Shown here one piece after another: positions 26,151-33,288 of a DNA stretch of 33,288 bases. The position numbers and the translations under genes were made by a program. Each line of letters starts with the position of its first letter. The first letter of the stretch is position 1. The DNA comes from JAWVZH01 sp033722295 (GTDB taxonomy: Bacteria; Bacteroidota; Bacteroidia; Chitinophagales; Saprospiraceae): assembly GCA_033722295.1 (NCBI GenBank), contig JAWVZH010000010.1, forward strand, positions 1-33,288, in the 5' to 3' direction. The notes under the pieces were generated by a model that had not been told where the DNA came from, ran no database searches, and saw nothing but the letters and a program-made list of their open reading frames with translations.

Positions 26151-28076
26151 TTATTTCCAGTTGAAGCGCACGCCAAATGACCACCATCTACCCGGTAATT
26201 CTGCACCGAGTATATCCGAATATTCCGTATCAAGAATATTATGCACCTGGGTATGAAAGGTCAGTAATTGACCCAGTATCCCAACAGTCAGTCTCGTATG
26301 TAAGACATGATAATCCGGCTGAAGTTCGGCGTCTATGGCTTCGGCGACGTCCTGATTGCGCTGTTTGTACAATCCATACAACTCAAGACCGATGTTTTTA
26401 CGATGCAAACCCAGATTCCATGACATGAGGTGGCTGGCGTGATTGGACAGATACTTGGTAACCTCACCTTCGCTACCTGTTGTTTCGATCCAGGTGTAAT
26501 TCAGCCTTCCCCGCCAGCTCCATTTGTCATTGATCTTCTGACGATAGGCCACCTGGGCTTCCACACCTATTGTCTGCAATTCGCCAATATTCTGAGTATA
26601 AAAATATTTGGCTCCGGGGTCGATCAAGCGTGTTTCCGGGATCTCATCTCCCGGTGTCTCAACATAATCTATCAGGTCTTCACTGTTACGTAAAAAAGCA
26701 GTAGTCGATATTTTCAGATCACGGATAGGCCGGTAATCCGCCCCCACTTCATAGCTCCATGCCTTTTCAGGCTGTAAAGTACCGTTGCCCAGATTTCGTC
26801 CGGGTGCCAGGGTATCCGTTCGCCCAAAATTAACGTACAACTCTGTAAAATCTGCCGCCCGGATCGAACGTCCGGTGAATCCTCGGAGAATCCAGTTGCC
26901 CTTTTGATATTTTATCGCCAGTTGTGGATTTACCTCAACATCGTATATCTCGGAATAATCCAGTCGAACGGCCGGTGTCAGCGTCCATTCCGCATCAGGT
27001 TTATATTCAGCAAGTGCAATGAGGCCAAGGAAGGATTGCTCGTGGTCTCCCCTGTCATTACTGGTGATCTCACGGAACGTTCCTGTAGCTCCGATGTTAG
27101 ATTTGAGCTTTTTGTTCCAGGTACTTTTCCATTCCAGACGGGCATCGTTAGAAATGGTATTATGTTCATTGGCAGAGAAGGCGGGATTGAACAGGAATTC
27201 ATCATCCGTATCCATACGGCTGTAATTGAGATGTAGAGTGTGGGATTCACTGATCTCGTATTCTGATCCGAACTGCAACCATAGCCGCTTCACTCTTTCC
27301 CTAGAACGGTCGAATGTACTGCGGGTGTAATAGTACCGCGCATCAAAATCCCTGTCGTCATGTGCGACTCTCGCGTGGGCCCTGAATGCGCCTTTACTGT
27401 ACTTTATGAACCCATTGATCGTAGAATTATCAAAATAACGGGAAAGTGTATCCATTTCATGATCGGGGCCATCCGCTCTCGCCGATGAATAACTCACGCC
27501 CATCCTCCAATCGGAAAAGCCTACTTCACCGTCAATGCCAAAATTTCTAAGGTCATAACCTCCAAAGTCATACTTGGCTGCCAACCTCAGGCCGGGGTTG
27601 GCCTGGTCAACCGATCTGGAAACGATGTTGATCACACCTCCTACTGCATCAGATCCATAAATCGCGGCTGAAGGTCCTCTCAATACTTCTATTTGCTCCA
27701 CATCGATCATATTGATGGGGATATTACTGTTGAAATGTCCTGTCAACGGATCGTTAATAGGTTGACCATCGATCAAAACCTTGACCTGATTGAACGTACT
27801 GCCTCTCATGCTGATGTCTCCCTGCGTACCGTAGACCCCCCGGGTCTGTACCTCCACCCCTGCCAAAAGTTGTAAAGCTTCATCGATACTGCGGGCTCCC
27901 GACCTCAGGATCTCTTTGCCGGGTATCACAGTAATACTACGCCCGGATTGTCGCAGGTCCTGGTCCAGGCGATTGGCCTCAACGACGATGGTTTCGATGT
28001 TGACGGAAGAGTCTTTTTGACCGATAGCGATCGCAGCCGCCATGGTTAAACAAAAGAACAAGATTGTTTTTTTCAT
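26151..28076 (-). CDS. TonB-dependent outer-membrane receptor (BtuB/CirA-like)
   Basis: TonB-dependent receptors import large or scarce ligands (iron complexes, B12, oligomers) across the outer membrane. The 641 residues begin with a signal peptide (MKKTILFFCLTMAAAIAIGQ) and a TonB-box-like IETIVVEANR. The plug domain follows (SITVIPGKEILRSGARSIDEALQLLAGVEVQ, DISMRGSTFNQVKVLIDGQP, VEQIEVLRGPSAAIYGSDAVGGVINIVS, residues ~45-155). A 22-strand-type barrel ends in aromatic WWSFGVRFNWK. It has no carboxypeptidase-like N-terminal domain and no SusD partner nearby, so it is of the BtuB/siderophore-type rather than SusC. The ligand cannot be told. TACCTTTA (28099-28106, minus) resembles a -7 box. Confidence 0.92.
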   Translation of the reverse strand: MKKTILFFCLTMAAAIAIGQKDSSVNIETIVVEANRLDQDLRQSGRSITVIPGKEILRSGARSIDEALQLLAGVEVQTRGVYGTQGDISMRGSTFNQVKVLIDGQPINDPLTGHFNSNIPINMIDVEQIEVLRGPSAAIYGSDAVGGVINIVSRSVDQANPGLRLAAKYDFGGYDLRNFGIDGEVGFSDWRMGVSYSSARADGPDHEMDTLSRYFDNSTINGFIKYSKGAFRAHARVAHDDRDFDARYYYTRSTFDRSRERVKRLWLQFGSEYEISESHTLHLNYSRMDTDDEFLFNPAFSANEHNTISNDARLEWKSTWNKKLKSNIGATGTFREITSNDRGDHEQSFLGLIALAEYKPDAEWTLTPAVRLDYSEIYDVEVNPQLAIKYQKGNWILRGFTGRSIRAADFTELYVNFGRTDTLAPGRNLGNGTLQPEKAWSYEVGADYRPIRDLKISTTAFLRNSEDLIDYVETPGDEIPETRLIDPGAKYFYTQNIGELQTIGVEAQVAYRQKINDKWSWRGRLNYTWIETTGSEGEVTKYLSNHASHLMSWNLGLHRKNIGLELYGLYKQRNQDVAEAIDAELQPDYHVLHTRLTVGILGQLLTFHTQVHNILDTEYSDILGAELPGRWWSFGVRFNWK

Positions 28077-28335
28077 CGGATTAGATTGATTGAGGGGGTA
28101 AAGGTAAATAAATGGTGTATGGGGTATGGGGTATTGTATATGGAATTGGTTGAGGGTTTTAGGTTAGGAGTTTAGGTCGTCCATACGGGACTTGATGGCC
28201 ACTTGCCTCTCCACCTACGCCTATTGGCTTCGGTGGACGCTGTGGCTGCTCGTCCTGAAGTAGAACGAAGATCTCCTTCGCATTCAGTGCTTAGGAGATC
28301 GCAGAGAGTAATTTAGAGGTGGCTATTGACCAGGT
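28077..28335. other. Intergenic region with inverted repeats, no gene
   Basis: Contains a short hairpin CCACC (28211-28215)/GGTGG (28232-28236) with inner GCC/GGC pairs, and a perfect 8-bp inverted repeat GATCTCCT (28270-28277)/AGGAGATC (28293-28300). Runs of GGGGTATGGGGTATG-like sequence near 28115-28135 add to the repetitive look. No cobalamin riboswitch text was recognised in the receptor leader. Confidence 0.45.
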
Positions 28336-28372
28336 AAAAAGCCGCCGATTCGACGTTGCAAATCAGCGGCTT
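28336..28372 (-). terminator. Terminator of the NELQ-repeat protein operon
   Basis: AAGCCGC-c-GATT (28339-28350) pairs with AATC-a-GCGGCTT (28361-28372), one mismatch and a 10-nt loop. On the minus strand the stem is followed by TTTTT (28336-28340). It lies 10 bp after the stop at 28382. Confidence 0.8.
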
Positions 28373-28381
28373 CTCATGAAT

Positions 28382-30913
28382 TCATTCCGTTCTTCTTTTC
28401 TCAAAGAACACCTCTTCATCCCGAACAGGTTCGTAATTTTCGAACCCTTTTCGTACGCATTTGACCTCCCAGTCAAAACCAAAGGAACCACTTCCCTTGG
28501 CCAGTTCCTTCACCTTGAAACCGGTAGGCGTCTTTTCAACTACAGCCAGTCCATAGGTGTCGGCTGAATGCGGCGTTAGACTGACAGTCATGGTGGAGGT
28601 ATTGGTTACCGCTATAAAGTGTTCTGACAGCTCGATGAAGGCTTTCCCATCATGAAGTTGCCCCACACCTCTCTCATAGGCTGCGGCCTCCGGTGCTTCC
28701 AGACTGGCGTACCAGATCTCCTTGCCAGGTCGGTCAGGATGCGGCATGCGGAAATTCTTAATGTCACCGAATACGACCCCGTTGCCGAATTCATCGATCA
28801 TGCTGCCCGCTCGCATCACATTAAAAGCATCCACTACGCCTATCAGACCGTGGTTAGGGTAACCGTCGAGGTGGGAAAGCAAGGTATTGTAAAAGCCATT
28901 GGGACCCAGGCCGTCGAGTACAGCAGACTGATGGGGACAGGAGCGCAGCTCTGCGACGGTAATGCCGTTATTGAGCACCTCAAACTTCCCATAGACCGTA
29001 CCACCAGAGCGTTCCATACAAATGTTTGAAACGTTAATCCCGGTCAAAGTATCATGACGGCTGATGCCGGTATCATCGATGACAACTCCTCCCTTGATCG
29101 TTTCATAGGCATCGGAAACAGCTGTCCCAGCATATTCTACTAAATTATTCAAAACGTCCTCTACCCACGGACTCACAAACGGAGAAAGATCTACTTCATT
29201 TCCCTTGGTAATACTTAATACATCTGAGTTCGGATCGAATATTAATTCTTGTAACTCATTAGTGGGATCATCGTCGTTCAAGGTAATAGAACCTCCTTCT
29301 TCGGATAAGTCTATCGTGCTACCGTTCTTGCTCAATCGCTGCAACTCATTGAGAGGGTCAAGATCAAAGAGCAATACTTGGTCATCAGTTACAGTTTGTG
29401 GAAATCCAAAGCTATCACACACTATGTGTCCCAAATGCAAAATGTGGGTACCGAAATCGTCGCCAAGACTTTCCAGCTCTAACACCTGCAACTCATTGGT
29501 CGAATCACCATCGGGCAATTCAATGCTGTTATACACTTCCCATTGCAGAAAACCGCTGGTGTCTTTTTGTTGGTGCAGAATATTCAGATCGTACCGCGCG
29601 CCACAAGGGCCCTCTTCTACCTCAATTTCCAGACGTTGTAATTCATTCTCGGGATCAGCATCCGGAAGAACTACCTCATCTTGCACCTGCAGCGAGATAT
29701 TTCCATTCGTTGATAGCACCTTATTGCTGAGACGAAGGCTCGTTTCAGGACATTCTGTAACTGGATCCTTTATGGTTTTTAATTCCATTTCCTGCAGCTC
29801 ATTGGCAGGATCGGTATCATTGATGAGTACCGGACTCATGAATGGCACCCACTTTAGCATGGGATTCCCACCGGGGGGAGTAACGATAACGGGTTGCAGC
29901 AGACTGAGTTCGGTAGCCCAGGGATTGGTTGGAGGGGTGTCAATCTTCAGTTGCTGTAATTCGTTTTTCGGATCGGAATCGGGTAGAAGTATAGCATTTG
30001 TTACTTTATACATAGGAGGATTGTTCGCAGTTTGTTCTAACAACTGTAATTCGTGATCCGCCAGTCCTCCGGGCAGCATGATTTGCAACAGGTCGAGCAT
30101 CTGCAGTTCATTTGCAGGATCGGTATCGGTGATAAGTGCCTGGTCATGCTTTTTATTATCGGGATTCCAAAGCTGTATCCAGGAGTCCGGCCATGCAGCC
30201 GGAGCAACCTTTACATCCTGGAATTCATTACCCCATTCAGCATCCACTACAATTTCCGGAGCACCACTTTGACTGAGTTTGAGGCCTATCTCTGCCTTCG
30301 TAGAGACAGTAGTAGGCACAATGGTTATAGAGCCCACCTCCAGTTCCTGAAGTTCATTGAACGGATTGATGTCGACCAGCGTGAAGGTATCGGTGCTTTT
30401 ACTCAGTACTACCTGCACACTGTCTGGGTACCCGAGAGTGTTCCCGAATGCCTTTGTCTGCAAATGCTGGATCTCATTCAGAGAGTCTGCATCGGCATCA
30501 TCTACATCGTCAGCGCTTGCAGCATGCAGGGCATAAGGCACCGATTGGAGCTGATGTGTGCCCATATCTGTAAAGTCAGGATCCTGTGGGCGTTTCAATT
30601 CCACTTGCAGGTGGTGGAGATGGCTGCCCCAGTCGACATCCTCAAGGAGTTGACTCGAACTGCCTTCACCTACCGACACGGAAAACAAGCCATGAGATGA
30701 TGTCTGTATATCATGTGTCTCCTCGTAGACTATCGAGCCGCTGACAGGATCGTCTCGGAGTATGGAAAGGCGGATCTGCAGGAATTCCTCTATCATGGGC
30801 TTGCCGTCGGAATCACGGGCAAGTCCCTGGAATTTAAAGGCATAAGGCGATTGGCTGAAGCCAAGGCTCACAGCGAGGAGTATGATGGATAATGAGAGAA
30901 TAAACTTTTTCAT
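28382..30913 (-). CDS. Secreted surface protein with eleven NELQ repeats
   Basis: The 843 residues start with a signal peptide (MKKFILSLSIILLAVSLGFSQ). Residues ~24-135 are a β-domain of the type found in many Bacteroidota exported proteins (FKFQGLARDSDGKPM ... SVPYALHAAS). Residues ~140-560 contain eleven repeats whose core is D-x-DP-x-NELQ-x-L (NE/HE-LQ at 146, 186, 229, 268, 287, 317, 371, 423, 473, 522, 552), spaced about 19-54 residues, often ~50. The C-terminal ~260 residues end with FDWEVKCVRKGFENYEPV, which resembles the conserved ends of repeat-bearing surface proteins. No T9SS tail is seen. It follows a small T9SS-tail protein (43-bp gap). Function is unknown; an adhesive or fibre-like role is only a guess. 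Confidence 0.85.
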   Translation of the reverse strand: MKKFILSLSIILLAVSLGFSQSPYAFKFQGLARDSDGKPMIEEFLQIRLSILRDDPVSGSIVYEETHDIQTSSHGLFSVSVGEGSSSQLLEDVDWGSHLHHLQVELKRPQDPDFTDMGTHQLQSVPYALHAASADDVDDADADSLNEIQHLQTKAFGNTLGYPDSVQVVLSKSTDTFTLVDINPFNELQELEVGSITIVPTTVSTKAEIGLKLSQSGAPEIVVDAEWGNEFQDVKVAPAAWPDSWIQLWNPDNKKHDQALITDTDPANELQMLDLLQIMLPGGLADHELQLLEQTANNPPMYKVTNAILLPDSDPKNELQQLKIDTPPTNPWATELSLLQPVIVTPPGGNPMLKWVPFMSPVLINDTDPANELQEMELKTIKDPVTECPETSLRLSNKVLSTNGNISLQVQDEVVLPDADPENELQRLEIEVEEGPCGARYDLNILHQQKDTSGFLQWEVYNSIELPDGDSTNELQVLELESLGDDFGTHILHLGHIVCDSFGFPQTVTDDQVLLFDLDPLNELQRLSKNGSTIDLSEEGGSITLNDDDPTNELQELIFDPNSDVLSITKGNEVDLSPFVSPWVEDVLNNLVEYAGTAVSDAYETIKGGVVIDDTGISRHDTLTGINVSNICMERSGGTVYGKFEVLNNGITVAELRSCPHQSAVLDGLGPNGFYNTLLSHLDGYPNHGLIGVVDAFNVMRAGSMIDEFGNGVVFGDIKNFRMPHPDRPGKEIWYASLEAPEAAAYERGVGQLHDGKAFIELSEHFIAVTNTSTMTVSLTPHSADTYGLAVVEKTPTGFKVKELAKGSGSFGFDWEVKCVRKGFENYEPVRDEEVFFEKRRTE

Positions 30914-30956
30914 GACAATGAATTTTGAATGTGAATGAAAGTGGCGTTCGAAGAGG

Positions 30957-31448
30957 TTATTTTGTTCCCGTTTTTATGATTTGAAAGGTCTGGAGCTTAT
31001 CTCCCTGTATGACTTTCAGCAGGTAGGCACCAGGTGGAAATTCCTGCAAGTTGAGTCGGTAACGATTAGTAAAAACGAAAGTGCGCAGCCGCTGACCTGA
31101 TATGCTGTAAAGGCTACATCGGTGTTGCAGCGACCGGTCGCTCTCGATATTCAGAAACCGATGGGTGGGATTCGGATATAATTGTAGTTCCAAATCATCT
31201 ATCTGTTTAGTAATGGCTGTGACGGGGTCACTGTAATGGTGGTGGAAACCCAATTCCAGAATTACTTGAGGAGGCAACTGATTTATGGCTACTACCGGAT
31301 CAAGTTCTCCTACTGTCCAGGCAAGGCTCCCCAATTCCGGATCGTGATGCTCGCCTCCAGCGGATCCTATGACCGTGGGATTCACGCTTTGAGCAATGAG
31401 AAATTGGAAGGACAATAAAACAAATGATAATAACATGGTCCGTTTCAT
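30957..31448 (-). CDS. Small secreted protein with T9SS tail
   Basis: The 163 residues start with a signal peptide (MKRTMLLSFVLLSFQFLIAQ). The short mature part has the Bacteroidota pattern VIGSAGGEHH ... LAWTVGELDPV, ending in LELGFHHHY. The last ~75 residues (LYPNPTHRFLNIESDRSLQHR ... GAYLLKVIQ) are a type A T9SS sorting tail. The gene is first in a two-gene operon with the NELQ-repeat protein. A promoter box TAGTTTTG and direct repeats lie upstream. It faces a divergent TPR sensor kinase. Confidence 0.86.
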   Translation of the reverse strand: MKRTMLLSFVLLSFQFLIAQSVNPTVIGSAGGEHHDPELGSLAWTVGELDPVVAINQLPPQVILELGFHHHYSDPVTAITKQIDDLELQLYPNPTHRFLNIESDRSLQHRCSLYSISGQRLRTFVFTNRYRLNLQEFPPGAYLLKVIQGDKLQTFQIIKTGTK

Positions 31449-31497
31449 GATTAATGCTTGAATTAATTAATGAGCAATGTTTCGATCTTCAAGTTGC

Positions 31498-31505
31498 CAA
31501 AACTA
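31498..31505 (-). promoter_or_regulatory. -7 box of the surface-protein operon
   Basis: The minus strand reads TAGTTTTG, a full TAnnTTTG match, 50 bp upstream of the ATG at 31448. There is no TTTG at -33. That position is covered by the direct repeats at 31518-31553, as expected of an activator-dependent promoter. Confidence 0.6.
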
Positions 31506-31517
31506 GCCACGGACCTT

Positions 31518-31553
31518 TTGCACTTTTTCGCCTAATAATTGCACATTTTCGCC
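31518..31553. promoter_or_regulatory. Two 15-bp direct repeats 21 bp apart
   Basis: TTGCACTTTTTCGCC (31518-31532) and TTGCACATTTTCGCC (31539-31553) differ at one base. Their 21-bp period is two turns of DNA, so both halves face the same side. They lie just upstream of the -7 box at 31498-31505 and next to a divergent sensor-kinase gene. They are good candidates for the binding site of the response regulator linked to that kinase. Confidence 0.65.
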
Positions 31554-31619
31554 ATTTGTCTGATATTCAATGGATTATATGAGTTTAACAGGTAAAATCC
31601 TTACTCAGTGATAAAGGTG

Positions 31620-33288
31620 ATGCTCATATTGCTGCTTTCTTCTTTCCTTCCGGGTTCAATGTCGGCTCAGGAGAATGAAATTACCCGGCTGCGAGTGATG
31701 TTGCAGATGGAGAACCTACCAGACAGACAGGCTGAAATCGCCCTGCATCTAATGGAAGCCTTTCGCGATCTGCATATCGACTCGGCCAGGCACTATGCAC
31801 AGCTGGCACAAAAGTGGGCTATCCAGTCAGACGTTCCCCTGTGGATGGCTCGCGCAGGCATGGCAATGGGGCGGGTACAGGAACTGGAAGGTCGATTCAG
31901 GGAGGCAGTTCAACAATATCTTGAGGTGGAACAAATGCTAAGAACCCGAAATGCCGGCACTGATGATCTCTGGTTTCAGCTGCACTACAATCTGATCCTA
32001 TGTTACAGTAATACAGGGCCTTTGGACCAGGCATTGATTCACTATGATTCGGCCTACTCCCACCTTAGTTCTGACGATATCGGTCAAAAGATACAGTTGA
32101 ATAATGCGATGGGAATAATGTACAGTGAGGTGGGACATAACCACCTGGCCATAAAATACTTTCAACATAATCTTGATATAGCGAGGCAAGCTCAGGACAG
32201 TAGAGCAAAAGCCATGGCGCATTACAACATCGGTCTGGAGTACACTACATTGCAAATGGCCGACTCGGGTATCGCGCACTTCAAGAAAGCCCTTCCCTAT
32301 TTCCTGGAAAATAGATCTTCGGATTATCTGGCTACCCTATATACCGGCCTGGGGGAGAATTTACTCAGGCAAAAGAAGTACAGGGAGGGTCTGAGCTATA
32401 TGGAGGAGGCTGAAAAAATTTGTCTTGATCTGGGCCATGATGGACTAGCTTGCGGCGACTATGCGTTGGTGGCTCATGCATATTGGGAATTGAACGAACT
32501 GGATCGCGCACTGCTATTCAGCCAGGAGGCTTTGGAGGTCTTGGACAATACACAGGAATACAGTAGTCAGCAGCGAGCTTTGAAGGTATTGGTGGAAGTT
32601 TACCGGCTAAAAGGAGATTACCAAAAAGCGTTGGAATATTCCAGGCGCCTTATGGACCTCAAAGATACAGTGAGTCGCGTGGAGCACCAACGAGCTCTGG
32701 TAAGTATGGAGCAGAAGTACAGAGCCCGGGAGCGGGAAACCCAATTGGAAAACCAATCTCTGGAGTTGAAGTTGCGGGAGGACAGGATCATGCGACTGCG
32801 ACTTCAGATAGCACTGGCTGTTGCGGGAGGAATATTAATGCTGTTACTCCTGTTCCTCATATGGAGGATCCTGCGACAAAAAATGCAGCTCAATGAACGG
32901 CTGCGTGAGCTTGACCAAAAAAAAGCCCGTTTTTTTGCAAATATATCTCATGAGTTTCGCACGCCCCTTACCTTGATTATGGGTCCCCTTGCAAGAGCCA
33001 TGGAAGATGTTCGTAATCGCGTTGTGAAACGCGATCTGCAGCTCGCCTATGACAATGCCGGGCGCATGTCGAAGCTGATCGATGAGGTGCTTGACCTTTC
33101 GAAACTGGAAGAAGGAATGCTGGAATTGAAAAATGCCGAAGTGCTTCTTCATCGGCAGGTTCAAAGACTCTTTTCCGCTTATGAATCTTATGCCGACATG
33201 CGTGGTATCAGGATGGAAATTAAAAACAACCTTCCGGAAAATAAGATTTGGTGGCTGGACCCAGACAAATTCAATAAGATTGTAAACA
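31620..33288 (+). CDS. TPR-domain sensor histidine kinase (partial, runs off right edge)
   Basis: The frame is open from the start to the edge, 556 codons. The start is taken at ATG 31620; in-frame GTG 31608 and 31617 are alternatives, and GTG 31608 would add MIKV before a similar signal peptide. Visible order: signal peptide (LILLLSSFLPGSMSA), periplasmic TPR repeats (~20-350), a charged coiled-coil stretch, a membrane helix (IALAVAGGILMLLLLFLIWRIL, ~395-418), and the HisKA domain with ISHEFRTPLTLIMGP, where phospho-acceptor His is residue 444. The ATPase domain, and any receiver or AraC-type output of a hybrid system, lie outside. It is divergent from the surface-protein operon and may control it through the direct repeats between them. 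Confidence 0.9.
   Translation, partial: MLILLLSSFLPGSMSAQENEITRLRVMLQMENLPDRQAEIALHLMEAFRDLHIDSARHYAQLAQKWAIQSDVPLWMARAGMAMGRVQELEGRFREAVQQYLEVEQMLRTRNAGTDDLWFQLHYNLILCYSNTGPLDQALIHYDSAYSHLSSDDIGQKIQLNNAMGIMYSEVGHNHLAIKYFQHNLDIARQAQDSRAKAMAHYNIGLEYTTLQMADSGIAHFKKALPYFLENRSSDYLATLYTGLGENLLRQKKYREGLSYMEEAEKICLDLGHDGLACGDYALVAHAYWELNELDRALLFSQEALEVLDNTQEYSSQQRALKVLVEVYRLKGDYQKALEYSRRLMDLKDTVSRVEHQRALVSMEQKYRARERETQLENQSLELKLREDRIMRLRLQIALAVAGGILMLLLLFLIWRILRQKMQLNERLRELDQKKARFFANISHEFRTPLTLIMGPLARAMEDVRNRVVKRDLQLAYDNAGRMSKLIDEVLDLSKLEEGMLELKNAEVLLHRQVQRLFSAYESYADMRGIRMEIKNNLPENKIWWLDPDKFNKIVN

Noticed and set aside
28077..28381. Cobalamin riboswitch upstream of the BtuB-like receptor
   Set aside because: Looked for the conserved B12-box type text and nested stems in the minus-strand leader; none was recognisable.
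29205..30056. 283-codon plus-strand frame antisense to the NELQ protein
   Set aside because: Its openness comes from the repeats on the other strand; Ser/Cys-rich nonsense text, no promoter.

Overview
The window looks like a chromosomal segment of a Bacteroidota bacterium, most likely of the Saprospiria/Lewinella type. Three lines of evidence point there. Several secreted proteins end in a type IX secretion (T9SS) sorting tail. Many genes are preceded by the Bacteroidota -7 promoter box TAnnTTTG rather than by a strong Shine-Dalgarno sequence. Protein families typical of the phylum are present: a surface protein with NELQ repeats, a TPR-linked sensor kinase, a TonB-dependent receptor and short Gly/Asp-rich lipoproteins. 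No rRNA, tRNA, CRISPR array, insertion sequence or prophage was seen.

Layout. 1-3500 (minus) is the translation/transcription operon rimP-nusA-infB (infB runs off the left edge). It has a well-formed promoter and an intrinsic-terminator-like hairpin in its leader. 3648-7856 holds a trimeric-type purine nucleoside phosphorylase, a short ribosome hibernation factor and UvrA. 7857-8577 is a long intergenic region with a possible 19-residue double-glycine peptide gene (minus) that has its own -7 box and terminator. It is divergent from a 501-residue TPR-like protein (8578-10083). 10149-11257 (minus) encodes two small lipoproteins, followed by aspS (plus). 13245-17727 (minus) is an apparent operon: ATP-grasp ligase, a possible 27-residue ORF, a 654-residue protein with a papain-like Gln/Cys/His/Asn arrangement, and alanine racemase.

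18012-20876 (minus) is a secreted thermolysin-type (M4) metallopeptidase with a T9SS tail and a strong terminator. 21206-24566 (plus) encodes a secreted T9SS-tail protein, a DUF4386-like membrane protein, an MscS-type channel and a small exported protein. 24617-24865 is an open frame without a start, possibly a gene remnant. 24964-28076 (minus) is a TonB-dependent receptor followed after 8 bp by malic enzyme. 28382-31448 (minus) is a two-gene surface-protein operon: a small T9SS-tail protein, then an 843-residue NELQ-repeat protein closed by a terminator. Divergent from it, 31620 to the right edge encodes a TPR sensor histidine kinase. Between them lies a pair of 15-bp direct repeats 21 bp apart, placed where an activator would sit.

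The best candidates for something undescribed are (1) the small peptide/TPR-protein pair around 8.2-10.1 kb, which resembles a peptide-receptor cassette, and (2) the ATP-grasp / papain-like / alanine racemase operon, which looks like a peptide- or amino-acid-ligation pathway. Both are inferences from sequence patterns, not demonstrated functions.
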